Part shown: one piece after another, positions 24,331-38,400 of the stretch
Position numbering within the stretch: position 1 is the first letter of the stretch
Layout of the letters: each line of letters opens with the position of its first letter
From: Limnoperna fortunei
Lineage: Eukaryota; Mollusca; Bivalvia; Mytilida; Modiolidae
Direction of reading: 5' to 3'
DNA: 64,000 nt
Assembly: GCA_944474755.1 (NCBI GenBank)
Contig: OX104116.1
Span: 7,133,547 to 7,197,546 of the forward strand
The notes under the pieces: model-generated
What the model saw: only the letters and a program-made list of their open reading frames with translations
What the model was told of the DNA's origin: nothing
Database searches by the model: none
Translations under genes and position numbers: made by a program

Positions 24331-25817
24331 TAAATCACATGATAAGTTACATCTAACTACCTATCTTGAAAACGGCGTATTGTGTCATTAGGGAATATTA
24401 TACTACAGTAAGTTTACTTTTTTTCATGTTGATCTACTTTACAGTTTGTTGTATTGTTCGTATTAAATAACGCATATACAGTTTGGTCAGCTATATTGCA
24501 TTTTATTAAATTTAAATTTACAAATTGAAAACGGGAACTGTCGCTGTGTAATGTGATGTTGTAGCTGCGGAACCGTAGCTTGTTATAATTTGGTCCACTA
24601 CATAAAAAAATTGGTACGAATACAGTACGGTTCCGCAGTTGTAGTGTAACTGATGATGATTATGTATATTTAGAGTTGAACAAAGTAAATACATGTTAGG
24701 TATAGTGTAGTTTTTAAAAAATTGTATGGCTAAAAAATATTTTCTTATTTGGCTAACTATCGCGAAAATGTTGAGACAAATTTAAGTTAATTAGGGGTCC
24801 AGTAGCTCTTCACAGTCTTGTTTGATATGTGTTGTATTTTTCTGATTTTGCAGTCCATATTATAATTATTAAGTCATTGTAGCATACTTTAAATAACGGC
24901 TAAGGACTTAAAGAAATAAATTTAAAACATCAAATAACCTTCTTCGGACTTAAAAAAGTACGAACTCGCAGCTTGTTATTCTTGTTCCGTTTTTGTACCA
25001 CAGGTAATAAACAGGCGATTATGTAATAAATATTGAAGAAATAAATTGGGAAAAGTTAGTTTTTCCTTAATTTTTATGCACATAAGAATTTGTATGTGTC
25101 AGTCGATGTTTTATACAATTAAATAATTCATAATCTTATTCTTACCAAAATTGTTAAATTAGCAGGAAGAAATTAATGTCAATTTACTTTTTATAGCGCG
25201 CATGAGCCGTAGTCGATGCATATATAGAGACAAATACTATATATTTGGTAAATAATGAAGAATTTATTTTAATTATGACAAAATTGTTCGAAACATTATT
25301 TTGTACAAATGTCAAAAGTGCGGTGAAATGTTATATGAAAATTCCTCGTGTAGTGTAAGGGGGTAGTATTATCACACTACTTTATTTTTTAAAATAAATC
25401 AAGAAGGCAAACAGCTTGCAACTAAATTTTTGTTTGAAACGTAATATTATTTTAATTTCCATCAAATTCTAAATTTTTAATTTATAATGTTAACACCACA
25501 TGTAATACTTGTCGCTACCCTATGACAGTGCCTCTAAATTCCAGTGGTCACGTGAAGTCTTTCTTTTGTAATGGTGACGTCACATGAAATGCCTTTGATT
25601 GTCAGTTTTTAAAGATCGATTTATAGATTCCAAAAAAATAGTATGAAATTTTTGTTGTTATCTTTAAATATAACATTTACTTTTTATCGATGTCAACTTT
25701 ATTTTTAAGTCTTTCTTTAAAATTAATGTTTGCCCTTCTTCATTCACCTTGTTCCAGTTTTTTGACGATATCAACTTCCGGACGAAAAAAAATCAATATC
25801 AGCATTAAGCAGATTTT

Positions 25818-25847
25818 GATCACGTGATTTCATTTTGATCACGTGAC
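25818..25847. promoter_or_regulatory. Paired CACGTG (E-box/CLEAR-like) motifs
   Basis: GATCACGTGA occurs at 25818 and GATCACGTGAC at 25837. Related sites lie at about 24086, 24317, 25551 and 25575 (the last is GTGACGTCAC, CRE-like). They lie upstream of the first recognised WDR11 exon and could be promoter elements. At least two belong to the inverted ends of the 24083-24330 segment, so they may be repeat sequence. Confidence 0.25.
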
Positions 25848-25952
25848 ACGTAATTGCCGTAGAGCTCACCGCTCTTCGCGGGCAGCCCACTGCGAGCTGT
25901 GCTCGCTATCAAACAATACTAAATAACAAATAAAGAATGAACAATCAAACTA

Positions 25953-26130
25953 TTATACCCCTACTTTAGTGTGGGGTATATAGTGATGGGGATGTCAGTC
26001 CATAACACTTTCTCTTATACCACTACTGAATGGAGATGGATGAAATTTGCACATAGTGCCATTGTATGCCGGATATTAAAATTTTTTCTCACCATGGAAA
26101 AAGCGGGGGTTATCAATTAGAGCATTTCTC
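25953..26130. repeat. TATACCCC-family dispersed repeat, short copy
   Basis: The hairpin TATACCCCTAC..GTGGGGTATATAG, 'GTCAGTCCATAACACTTTCT', one diverged internal unit, and an AAGCGGGGGTTATCAATTAG end match the 15645 element. It is an internally deleted copy. Confidence 0.75.
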
Positions 26131-26416
26131 ACATTTTTTCTTGTTTACTTTATTAATATACATGTATTTAAATATTATTTCTACTAAACACTGTGCTTCT
26201 GACTTGTACATATTTCTGTAAAAGGAACCTTCTTTTAAGTGGATTAAGAAAAGTAAAACTAGCAGATGACTTCATTTGGTTAGCAAACAAAAAGTAACAC
26301 AAACAATGGCTATAATTAATAGTTTCATACAAAATGGCTACCCAGTCTGTCAAAAAGGCTGAAAGCATGCAGAAGACAAAATGAACAGTTGCAATTATTA
26401 TGCTCCTTTTTTTCAG

Positions 26417-26486
26417 GGGATGGCAAGGACTTTTAGCTCAAGGATGTCAGAAATATGTTACAATAATTGACCCTAAAAAAGTTCAG
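26417..26486 (+). CDS. WDR11: WDR11 exon (first recognised; probably coding exon 2)
   Basis: The acceptor TTTTTTTCAG and donor GTAATT bound a frame GWQGLLAQGCQKYVTIIDPK followed by KVQ. The first base completes a split codon, probably the Trp of the conserved W-G-W-Q-G. Confidence 0.93.
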
Positions 26487-29400
26487 GTAATTATTGTTCT
26501 TTATAATTTCTCTACTAGTTACCCATAGTTTAAAAAGTTTAGTTGATACAGGCGTTCATTTCTTGATGGTATTATTTGCCTTATGTGTAAAATAGTCATT
26601 TATTTGTTGCAGGTCATACAAGTATTAGTGAAGCACAAAGGTACAGTTGTCAAGGTAAGATGTCATTTTTATCATTGATCTATATGTAAACCTACACCAT
26701 GGAGTACATCACTAACCGATTAACATGTTAGATAGGGACCTACTAGTATTTGGACGCGTAGTTTAGGTAGTTAGTCATCTTCTGTTGATCACATGTCTGT
26801 CAATTAGGATATAACTGTATTGTAGTTGAAGATTTGCCGGCATCAATTGATGATTTGATGGTCGGAAATTGAGTTTATTGGCGACGCGTAAGCAAATCTT
26901 CAAATACAATACAGTTATCTCCATTCTAATGCTACGGCAATATAAAACAAAATTAACTGATTAAAATTGGAATTTTTTATTTGCCGGAAATAACGTCTGC
27001 GCTTGCGTTAAAATCTGATGGCATCAATCGTGGAATTGATGCCATGAAATTATTCACGTTATCCAATCAGAATTGACGTTACATCAAGAACTGCATTAGA
27101 ATGCTTAGGTTGTGGATTCAAGCCTTACTGCATGCATGGTGTGCTCGATTCCAGTCTAAATTGATTTATTTTTTGTCTAAATGTTGTTTTTGCCACATTC
27201 AGCAATTTTCAGCTATGTTATGATGTCCAGTTTTTATTGGTGATAGACCAGAGTGCATGTAGAAACCCCAACCATGAGTAGGAGAACAGGCAATCCTAGT
27301 TAATAAAGATTGATGTGGAGTTCATTGTGCCTGAGGTGAGACTTGAACCTAGGTGTTGACTGGCAAGTGGTGATTATTAGTAGACTACCTTAACCACTTA
27401 TCCACCAAGGCCTCCTATCTTATATTATTTGACAACCTGTCGAAAATCTGGGATAATATGCAGTTGCTACAACATTTAAAACTGGATAAGTCATTCAACA
27501 TTGAAAACTGGATAAGTCATTCGACATTTAAAACCGGATAAGTCATTCAACATTTAAAACTTGATAAGTCATTCAACTTTTAAAACTGGATAAGTCACTC
27601 AACATTTAAAATTGGACAAGTCATTCGACATTTTAAACTGGATAAGTCATTCAGCATTTAAAACTGGATAAGTCATTCAACATTTAAAACTGGATAGGTC
27701 ATTCAACATTTAAAACTGGATAAGTCACTAGACATTTAAAACCGGATAAGTCATTCAACATTTAAAACTTGATAAGTCATTCAACTTTTAAAACTGGATA
27801 AGTCACTCAACATTTAAAACTGGACAAGTCATTCGACATTTAAAACTGGACAAGTCATTCGACATTTTAAACTGGATAAGTCATTCAGCATTTAAAACTG
27901 GATAAGTCATTCAACATTTAAAACTGGATAGGTCATTCAACATTTAAAACTGGATAAGTCACTAGACATTTAAAACTGGATAAGTCATTCAACATTTAAA
28001 ACTTGATAAGTCATTCAACTTTTAAAACTGGATAAGTCACTCAACATTTAAAACTGGACAAGTCATTCGACATTTAAAACTGGATAAGTCATTCAACATT
28101 TAAAACTGGATAGGTCATTCAACATTTAAAACTGGATAAGTCACTAGACATTTAAAACTGGATAAGTCATTCATCCTACAATTACATCAATTAAATTAAT
28201 TGACCAATCAGTCACAGATGCCATATACAGCATATACTGTTAACAACCCATTAGTTTTACTATGTTTATTTTTATTTATATTAGGTAAAATGGTCTCAAG
28301 AAAACTACCACCATGACCTCGGTAGTCCTTACACACTGCGGTTGGCATCGGGGGATTCTCATGGCTTGATCATAGTATGGGATGTAAAGCAAGGAGAACC
28401 TAAGTCAGAATTCAGTGATGGGAACAAACCTATTCAAGGTAGATACAGCCTGTGTGGCTTGATCATTGTTTGGGGTGATCATATTATTTTTTACACTAAT
28501 TTTTTTTATAGCTAATGAAATTAATTAATGAATAGATTTGAATCCTTGAACTGCTTATAAAAATTATTTATTATGAAGCATATTGTTAAGCAGATTTAAA
28601 TTTAAAGGAATTTACTATTTTGGGAGAGTTCGGTAACAAAGGAAAGTTAAAGTAAACAAGATACAAAGATTAAGGATTCGGTTGCTTTAGGGACTTCATT
28701 TGTATGGGGTTGATTTATTTAATGTTTTATGTTATATATGTTAATTGCAGATTTACAGTGGCTATCCAATCAGGATGCATCACATGACTTACTGGTAGCC
28801 TTACATCCTCCTTATTCCATGATTTTATGGAATGCAGATACAGGGACCAAGTTGTGGAAGAAATCGTACACAGAGACACTGTTGTCATTCTCATTTGATC
28901 CATTCCATCACAGAAATGTGGCATGTATGTGATTGACATTATAATAGTCACATATCTACAAAACCATTATAGTGCAGTTGGTTCTCAAGCATTTTAGAAG
29001 AGATTTTCAGGGTTGGCTGTAATGTGAGCTATGCACTTCACTGTGCATCCTCTATTGGTTATTGTACACTGTTTTTAGTATAAAAAGAGGGGTAAAAAAT
29101 CCCATGACAAAATCTACAAGTACAGGACCAAAATTTTTAATAAAGACTGGTAGGAGTTATTTCCCTTTTATTTCATCTATTGTTTGCATTTTGTAACTAT
29201 TATTTGACAAACTTATCAAGTAAAACTAATCAGCTAAAATCAGGACTACAAACTAGTACATCAATGTTTTGTGACATCAGTCAGGTCTACAAACTAGTCC
29301 ATCAATGTTTTGTGACATCAGTGGTTTTCCAGGTGAAGTCACTGGTTTATATGTCCTACTAATGGCCTAAGTATTCTATATTGGACCCAAATCATTCAGA

Positions 29401-32400
29401 GGCCCCAAATCATCAAACTCAAATGGTAGGGTAAGGGTTAATGTAAATACTAAATGTATGTATAGATAACCAAATGTTATTTCCAGCCAAAAAAGGATTG
29501 TAATTGATAGTGGAAATATTTCAAGATGTTGCAAACCTATTTAAACCAGACCCTCAGAAAACCTGTTTTCCATTTAAATGAGCCATGCATTTAAAACGTT
29601 CTGGCCAATACCGAAGTAAATGTAAATTTTCTTCACAAAACGACTTCCTCTTTCAATCGGCCACTTTTCTGAAGTTTAGCTTTAATTAACCAAGTAAATT
29701 GCAACCCACTTTACCTGCCAGTTATAAAACTTACCTGTCATAAATCGCTGACAAAACAGGAAATCACTACATAATTTAAAGTCATACATCTGGTTCACCT
29801 TTGGAGGCCTTAATTAGTGGATAGTGTTGTGTACACAAAGTAGCACTAATACGTGTCAAACAATGGTACTTGGACTTGTCGGCCATACTTTTGTTCGTCC
29901 ATAGTAAATCTCATCCACAGTAGACATCGGCCCCGGACATTTCGGCCATACCATTTCGTCCATACTATTTATTTTAGTATATTATTGATTTATTCAGTAT
30001 GTACAGGAATTAAAATGAAGTTATCTTTTAATATTTCAAAGATGATTCGTTTTTGTGTGGTAAAATAAGGAAAGTAAATGCCGTTTCTGATGATAATAAT
30101 AAGTTTAATCCCGGAGATTAATAACGTATTTTACAAGACATGTTTGGTCTTTTTATTGATGTATGTAATTGAAAAGGTTATTGCTACCAATTTCTTATTA
30201 CATATATATACTATATTTTTAATTATTGCACGATACTAACTTTTTAATATTTAAAAATTTTGACACACTATTTTTAATGGTATTTCTCATACATTACATG
30301 TATATACCTTTTCCTTTTTTTTTTACTTGTGTATAGTTTTTGTAAAGCTTAGAGTAATGAAAATTACATGATGCGCTATATATTGATATTTTATTTATTT
30401 TAGGATTAATATCTACTGTTTCATTGGTAAATACACATTACATACATTATGTGTAGGTACAACTACCTGTATCACGTCGAGACAGTTGTTGTACATTCGT
30501 ATCACTACGAGACGCGCAGCGTCGAGTTGTGATGCGGAATGTATGCAACTGTCGAGACGTGATACAGGTAGTTGTACCTACACTTAAATGTATGTAATAA
30601 GTTTATCTAAAATTAAGAAGTATAAAAAGGGCAGAATAAAACTGAATGTTTACAATTTAAAATTTAACATTCAACGAGGCATTGGTTTATAAAATATAAC
30701 CCCATAACGTCACACGCATTATGACGTCATATTTCATTCATAGAATGAAAGTCATTCAACGAATCATTGGTTATATCATTGTGACGTCAAGAAGTAGTTC
30801 CGACAAAAGTACATCTTGTATCACATATATAGATGATACAAGATTTTTTATCACACAGGTTGTATCAATCGATATTTTTTTCAGATTTTGACTAAATACA
30901 CTCTTAATTTTAGATAATATCATTTATTTCAATCAACCTTGGTTTTTTAAAATAACTTTATTTAAAAATATATATATATATATATTAAATCCATGGCCGA
31001 TATGTCCTATTATAGTATGGCCGATCTGAACTAGGGCCGAGTTGTCTATGGACAAAGTGGCCATGGCCGAAGTCATATTATGGACGAGGTGTCCCTAAAG
31101 CCAAACAATGAACATGTTTTCTGTACCTGTTCACATGATGACCATTTAATGGTAATTAATGACATTTAAGTTTGATCTTTGTCCAAGCAAATGAATTATG
31201 GATTGTCAATTTGAACAAAATATTGATTAAAATCAATTAAATGTCAATGGCTATTATTGTTTATTAAATATAATTTTTTGTGGTATCTGTATTTTTGTAG
31301 AACATTTGTCAGCGGCATTACAATTGAAGTTTAAATTTCTTACAAATGAAACTTGCTATGAGATGAAATCAAAAACTTCTGTTATTTTGTCACTAGGTGT
31401 CAAAAATGTCTTGACCAGCAAAATGTCATTGTGTAGATTTATCACTGAGTGATAAAGTTAATAAAGGACCATGATAAATCTATTATTTAAATGGCGGTAA
31501 CTGAAAATCATAGAAGATTTCACTAAATTTCACAAAACCTTCCACCTCTGTAAACCATTCATTTATCTCTGCGACCAGTTTAGAGAAGTTTCACTGTATT
31601 ATTAACTTGCCAACATAATTAAATTTTTTTTTAATATTAAAGATAAATCTGTTAGTTGAATACATTTTAATGTTAAATCAAATGTTTTAAGAGGGTATTA
31701 TTTTTGAATGATGTTTCTTCTGTTTCAGTTTTAGGACAAGATTGTATTATTTTTGTCTCGCCTGCGACAAAAGTGGCTGAAGGCGAGACATATGTATGGG
31801 AATCCGGCGGCGGCGTAAGCACTTGACATCTTGCTTCATATATTTGTAAGCCCAAGCCCTAAGTCCATCAAATGGTACAGAGGTAGCATATGATGAGTAC
31901 TTGCCAGCCAGTCACCTGTCACCTGACCTTGACCTCAATTTCATGGTCCAGCGACTTCGTTAAAGTTTTTGGGTTACGGCAGTTCCTCTGTAACTACGCA
32001 TGGTAGGATGACAATATTTGGTGTATAGGTTGCTGATGACTAGTACATGACTGTCTGGTAGGTGTCACCTGACCTTGACCTCAATTTCACGGTCCAGCGA
32101 CTACGTTAAAATATTTGGGTTACGGCAGTTCCTCTGTAACCACGCATGGTAGGACGACAATATTTGGTATATAGGTTACTGATGACTAGTACATGACTGT
32201 CCGGTAGGTGTCACCTGACCTTGACCTCAATTTCACGGTCCAGCGACTACGTTAAAGTTTTTGGGTTACGACAGTTCCTCTGTAACCACGCATGGTAGGA
32301 TGACAATATTTGGTATATAGGTTGCTGATGACTAGTACATGACTGTCTGGTAGGTGTCACCTGGCCTGGACCTCAATTTCACGGTCCAGCGACTACGTTA

Positions 32401-35400
32401 AAGTTTTTGGGTTACGACAGTTCCTCTGTAACCACGCATGGTAGGATGACAATATTTGGTATATAGGTTGCTGATGACTAGTACATGACTGTCTGGTAGG
32501 TGGCACCTGGCCTGGACCTCAATTTCACGGTCCAGCGACTACGTTAAAGTTTTTGGGTTACAACAGTTCCTCTGTAACCACGCATGGTAGGATGACAATA
32601 TTATGTATATAGGTTGCTGATGACTAGTACATGACTCATTGACTGTCTGGTAGGTGTCAATTGACCTTGACCTCAATTTCACGGTCCAGCGACTACGTTA
32701 AAGTTTTGGGTTACGCCAGTTTCTCTGTAACTATGCATGGTAGGATGACAATATTTGGTATATAGGTTGCTGATGACTAGTACATGACTGTCTGGTAGGT
32801 GTAACCTGACCTTGACCTCAATTTCATGGTCCAGCGACTACGTAAAAGTTTTTGGGTTACAGCTGTTCCCCTGTAACCATGCATGGTAGGATGACAATAT
32901 TTGGTATATAGGTTGCTGATGAATAGTACATGACTGTCTGGTAGGTGTCACCTGACCTTGACCTCAACTTCACGGTACATTGACTACGTTAAAGTTTTTG
33001 GTTTAGGACAGTTCCTCTGTAACTATGCATGGTATGGTGACAATATTTGGTATACAGGCCGCTGCTGATATTTAATGCTTTTTACATAATGCTTATGACA
33101 AAATTTATTTTCGTTACTGATGTGGAATGCAGGCGAGACGTTTTTCTGTGTCCACACATTTTTTGAATGATGTTTCTCCTGTTTCAGTTTTAGGACAAGA
33201 TTGTATTGTTTTTATTGAAGACTTTTCAATAACAAAGATTCCCTCAGATAATGGAAAGAAGTTCTACATTTGTAGTCCTACAAATCAAGGTATGTCACAG
33301 AGAGAAGATGGAGATAAAAGCCAATCTTTTCACCAATTCATACATTATCATTACAACACCAATCAATCAATACTCAACAATCCGTGGGCCTTTGTGGCTC
33401 AGAGTGGGCCTTTGTGGTTCAGAGTGGGCCTTTGTGGTTCAGAGTTTAATGTAGTCATCTACTATTGAGTTGTGAGTTATCCTGTTGCAGGTCGGTACTT
33501 TTCACCAGGTACATTGAAATCTATTTATCGTCGAGGTTGGGAGTTATCCTGCAGAATGCTGGTGGTTTTCACCAGATACACAGATCCATAATAGACCATG
33601 TAATGTCTATTATTTCAATGGCGGCAACTGAGCAGGTGGGTGGTTTTCACCAGATACATCTGATTCCTCCCCATTAAAAACATTTAGTGACAGTGCTGAT
33701 GTTTATGTAATTTTTAAAAAGACTTTTCTTGCCTGCCATGAATGTAGCTATAGGCAGGACATATACTGTGAAATACTTTTTATTCGTGGGGTATCAATTT
33801 TCGTGGTTTTCGTGGAGGCCTTGGACCACGAAATTAAAAAGCCAACGAAGAATAAAACTTCATTAACAGATGGGAATCTTGGGAAAAACGATCTGAAAAT
33901 GTCCGAGATCTGACATTTATTTGTAAATGTAATATATGATTTTGTGGTTCGATCCATTACTAATGTTCAGCTCAAAATCCATTTTAATGATTATGTTACA
34001 TGTTTCATGTTCGAATTGTGTTTTTATTAAATGTCGGTGTTATTTAATTGTAAAGCATACGAAGAAACATCGACTTCCAGTAAAGGTGGTGATATATGAG
34101 GTGTTCATTTTCTTTGTTAAAAAGTAATAAATTATTATCGGAATTATGAGTTTGGTTGCTCCTTTGAACATAAATTAAAATAACAAATAAAATATTTAAA
34201 AGATAAGCTATACTTAATCTTTATTAGTGCATATCTATGACACGCTATATCAAATGGATGTTGTGATAATACCGATCGTGGCACAAATGACATTAAATTA
34301 CACCTTTGTAACAGTTATTTATTGGTACTCAACACATAAAGTGACAAATGCCCTTCGGCTAGGAATGCTTCTATAGATAACAATTAGAGAATTATATAGA
34401 CTCAAAGTAGTTTTTATTGCAATTAATAAATTAATACATTACCGTGTTTATAATTAGCTATTGATTTCCGTGTTGTTAATTTTACATTCGTTACCACGTG
34501 CGTAAACAACATCATGTTATGAAACTGGTTTTTCTTCTTTATATGTTGATGTTTATTATCAACAGTGAAAATGATTTTGCTGTAATAATTTATTTTGATC
34601 GCTACCTGACTTTTTGCATCTTCGGAAACCGTCAGTCCACGAATTTAAGAACCCACGAACATGTAAAATTTCAACAAACCACAAAAATTGATACCCACGA
34701 ATTTAAGTACTTTCACAGTATTGATTTAGGGGGACCACATCAGCATGTCGACATTTTGGCTTACCGTTATATCTTTGTAAGCTTAAGCCATAGGTCCATC
34801 TATTTTGGTCAGTTAGTACCTTATGATTAGTATCTGTAAGTCTGTAACCTGTCACCTGACTTTAGCAACCAATTAATCACATTCCAATGACTACCCTAAA
34901 GTTTTTGAAATAAGTCTCTGTAACCTTGCATGGAAGGATGACAATATTTGGAAAATAGGGGCATAGCTGTCTGGTAGGTGTCACCTGACCTTGACCTCAA
35001 CTTCACAGTCCAGTGACTATGTTATATTTTTTTGGATTAGGTCAGTTCATCTTTAGTCAGGATGAGAATATGTGGTATATACATGTAGGTTTCTGATGTA
35101 TAGTACATAGAATAACACATTTTATATTTTGACATGTCTGTGGATGATTCAAATTTGTCTATATATTTAAATGCTAAAGAAGTAGTTTCAAATACAGGAA
35201 ATGGACTTTTTGATAATTTGTAAATTTTTTCAGCTTCTTCATTGAAATCTGAGAACTCTAATGGCAGTATGGAGAAAAAGTCATCATCCAAAAATTTAGC
35301 CAAGAAAATGAGTTCCATCTTGGTTGGAGAAAGTTCCTCTAAGAAGTAAGAGCTAAATTGTGTTATTGAGTAAAATGTAAAATTGGGATGAAACATGAAT

Positions 35401-38400
35401 GGTCAGTTCTATTTATTTAATGTCTGTCAGGATTCCATAACTGTTAGAAATTTGCCTTAGAATTATGAAGTTTTGGTTAACAGTTTTATGCTATAGAATT
35501 AAATTCAGTGAAGGTCCAGAATCGATCCCTGTTTAGATGTCAGTCTGAATCCTTATAAGGCATTGGTCCCAGATATATTTACGTGTGACAGACTATAAGT
35601 TCCATCATAATACTTGTTCTAGAGATCTTTTATAAAATAACAAAAGTTCCAGTTGGAATATTCATTATGGAATATTTTATCCAATGTCATAAGGAAAATT
35701 CCACCCAAAAGGATAATATATCATATAACAAAAGTTCTATTGCTAAACTTATCTTATAGGATAAATGTTCCTCCAACTAACTAAATAAACGTTACAAGGA
35801 ACTTTTATCCTTTAACAAAAGTTCTATTGCAGAACTTATCTTATAGGATAAATGTTCCTCCAACTAACTAAATAAACGTTGCAAGGAACTTTTATCCTAT
35901 AACAAAAGTTCTATTGCTGAACTTATCTTATAGGATAAATGTTCCTCCAACTAACTAAATAAACGTTACAAGGAACTTTTATCCTTTAACAAAAGTTCTA
36001 TTGCAGAACTTATCTTATAGGATAAATGTTCCTCCAACTAACTAAATAAACGTTACAAGGAACTTTTATCATATAACAAAAGTTCTATTGTGGAACTTAT
36101 CTTATAGGATAAATGTTCCTCCAACTAACTAAATAAACGTTACAAGGAACTTTGATCATATAACAAAAGTTCTATTGCGGAACTTATCTTATAGGATAAA
36201 TGTTCCTCCAACTAACTAAATATACGTTACAAGGAACTTTTATCCTATAACAAAAGTTCTATTGTGGAACTTATCTTATAGGATAAATGTTCCTCCAACT
36301 AACTAAATATACGTTACAAGGAACTTTTATCCTATAACAAAAGTTCTATTGCTGAACTTATCTTATAGGATAAATGTTCCTCCAACTAACTAAATAAACG
36401 TTACAAGGAACTTTGATCATATAACAAAAGTTCTATTGCGGAACTTATCTTATAGGATAAATGTTCCTCCAACTAACTAAATATACGTTACAAGGAACTT
36501 TGATCATATCACAAAAGTTCTATTGTGGAACTTATCTTATAGGATAAATGTTCCTCCAACTAACTAAATATACGTTACAAGGAACTTTTATCCTGTAACA
36601 AAAGTTCTATTGTGGAACTTATCTTATAGGATAAATGTTCCTCCAACTAACTAAATAAACGTTACAAGGAACTTTTATCCTATAACAAAAGTTCTATTGC
36701 TGAACTTATCTTATAGGATAAATGTTCCTCCAACTAACTAAATAAACGTTACAAGGAACTTTTATCCTATAACAAAAGTTCTATTGCGGAACTTATCTTA
36801 TAGGATAAATGTTCCTCCAACTAACTAAATAAACGTTACAAGGAACTTTTATCCTATAACAAAAGTTCTATTGTGGAACTTATCTTATAGGATAAATGTT
36901 CCTCCAACTAACTAAATAAACGTTACAAGGAACTTTTATCATATAACAAAAGTTCTATTGTGGAACTTATCTTATAGGATAAATGTTCCTCCAACTAACT
37001 AAATAAACATTACAAGGAACTTTTATCCTATAACAAAAGTTCTATTGTGGAACTTATCTTATAGGATAAATGTTCCTCCAACTAACTAAATAAACGTTAC
37101 AAGGAACTTTTATCCTATAACAAAAGTTCTATTGTGGAACTTATCTTATAGGATAAATGTTCCTCCAACTAACTAAATAAACGTTACAAGGAACTTTTAT
37201 CCTTTAACAAAAGTTCTATTGCGGAACTTATCTTATAGGATAAATGTTCCTCCAACTAACTAAATATACGTTACAAGGAACTTTTATCCTTTAACAAAAG
37301 TTCTATTGCAGAACTTATCTTATAGGATAAATGTTCCTCCAACTAACTAAATATACGTTACAAGGAACTTTTATCATATAACAAAAGTTCTATTGTGGAA
37401 CTTATCTTATAGGATAAATGTTCCTCCAACTAACTAAATAAACGTTACAAGGAACTTTGATCATATAACAAAAGTTCTATTGTGGAACTTATCTTATAGG
37501 ATAAATGTTCCTCCAACTAACTAAATATACGTTACAAGGAACTTTTATCCTATAACAAAAGTTCTATTGCGGAACTTATCTTATAGGATAAATGTTCCTC
37601 CAACTAACTAAATAAACGTTACAAGGAACTTTTATCCTTTAACAAAAGTTCTATTGTGGAACTTATCTTATAGGATAAATGTTCCTCCAACTAACTAAAT
37701 ATACGTTACAAGGAACTTTTATCCTATAACAAAAGTTCTATTGCGGAACTTATCTTATAGGATAAATGTTCCTCCAACTAACTAAATAAACGTTACAAGG
37801 AACTTTGATCATATAACAAAAGTTCTATTGTGGAACTTATCTTATAGGATAAATGTTCCTCCAACTAACTAAATATACGTTACAAGGAACTTTTATCATA
37901 TAACAAAAGTTCTATTGCAGAACTTATCTTATAGGATAAATGTTCCTCCAACTAACTAAATAAACGTTACAAGGAACTTTTATCCTATAACAAAAGTTCT
38001 ATTGTGGAACTTATCTTATAGGATAAATGTTCCTCCAACTAACTAAATATACGTTACAAGGAACTTTTATCCTTTAACAAAAGTTCTATTGTGGAACTTA
38101 TCTTATAGGATAAATGTTCCTCCAACTAACTAAATAAACGTTACAAGGAACTTTGATCATATAACAAAAGTTCTATTGTGGAACTTATCTTATAGGATAA
38201 ATGTTCCTCCAACTAACTAAATATGTGAACATATATTTATTCCGGATAATAATTGTTCCGCCTGGAACATTTTAGAATATAATAAAAGTTCCACGGAACA
38301 TTACTTATATAATAATAGTTCCATTTCTTTCGAGTGGAATTTTCCTTATAAAATATTACATAATGAATGTTCCAACTGGAACTTTTGTTATATAATAAAA

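Noticed and set aside
25818..25847. WDR11 promoter with CLEAR motifs
   Set aside because: Not claimed as a promoter: the first exon was not found, and the same CACGTG words belong to inverted repeats nearby.
27471..28173. CRISPR-like regular repeats
   Set aside because: The units are directly adjacent with no unique spacers, and the window is clearly animal DNA with introns.
34498..34830. 110-codon ORF
   Set aside because: It spans the right end of the nested TACTGTGAAA element into the host element, so it is a junction by-product.
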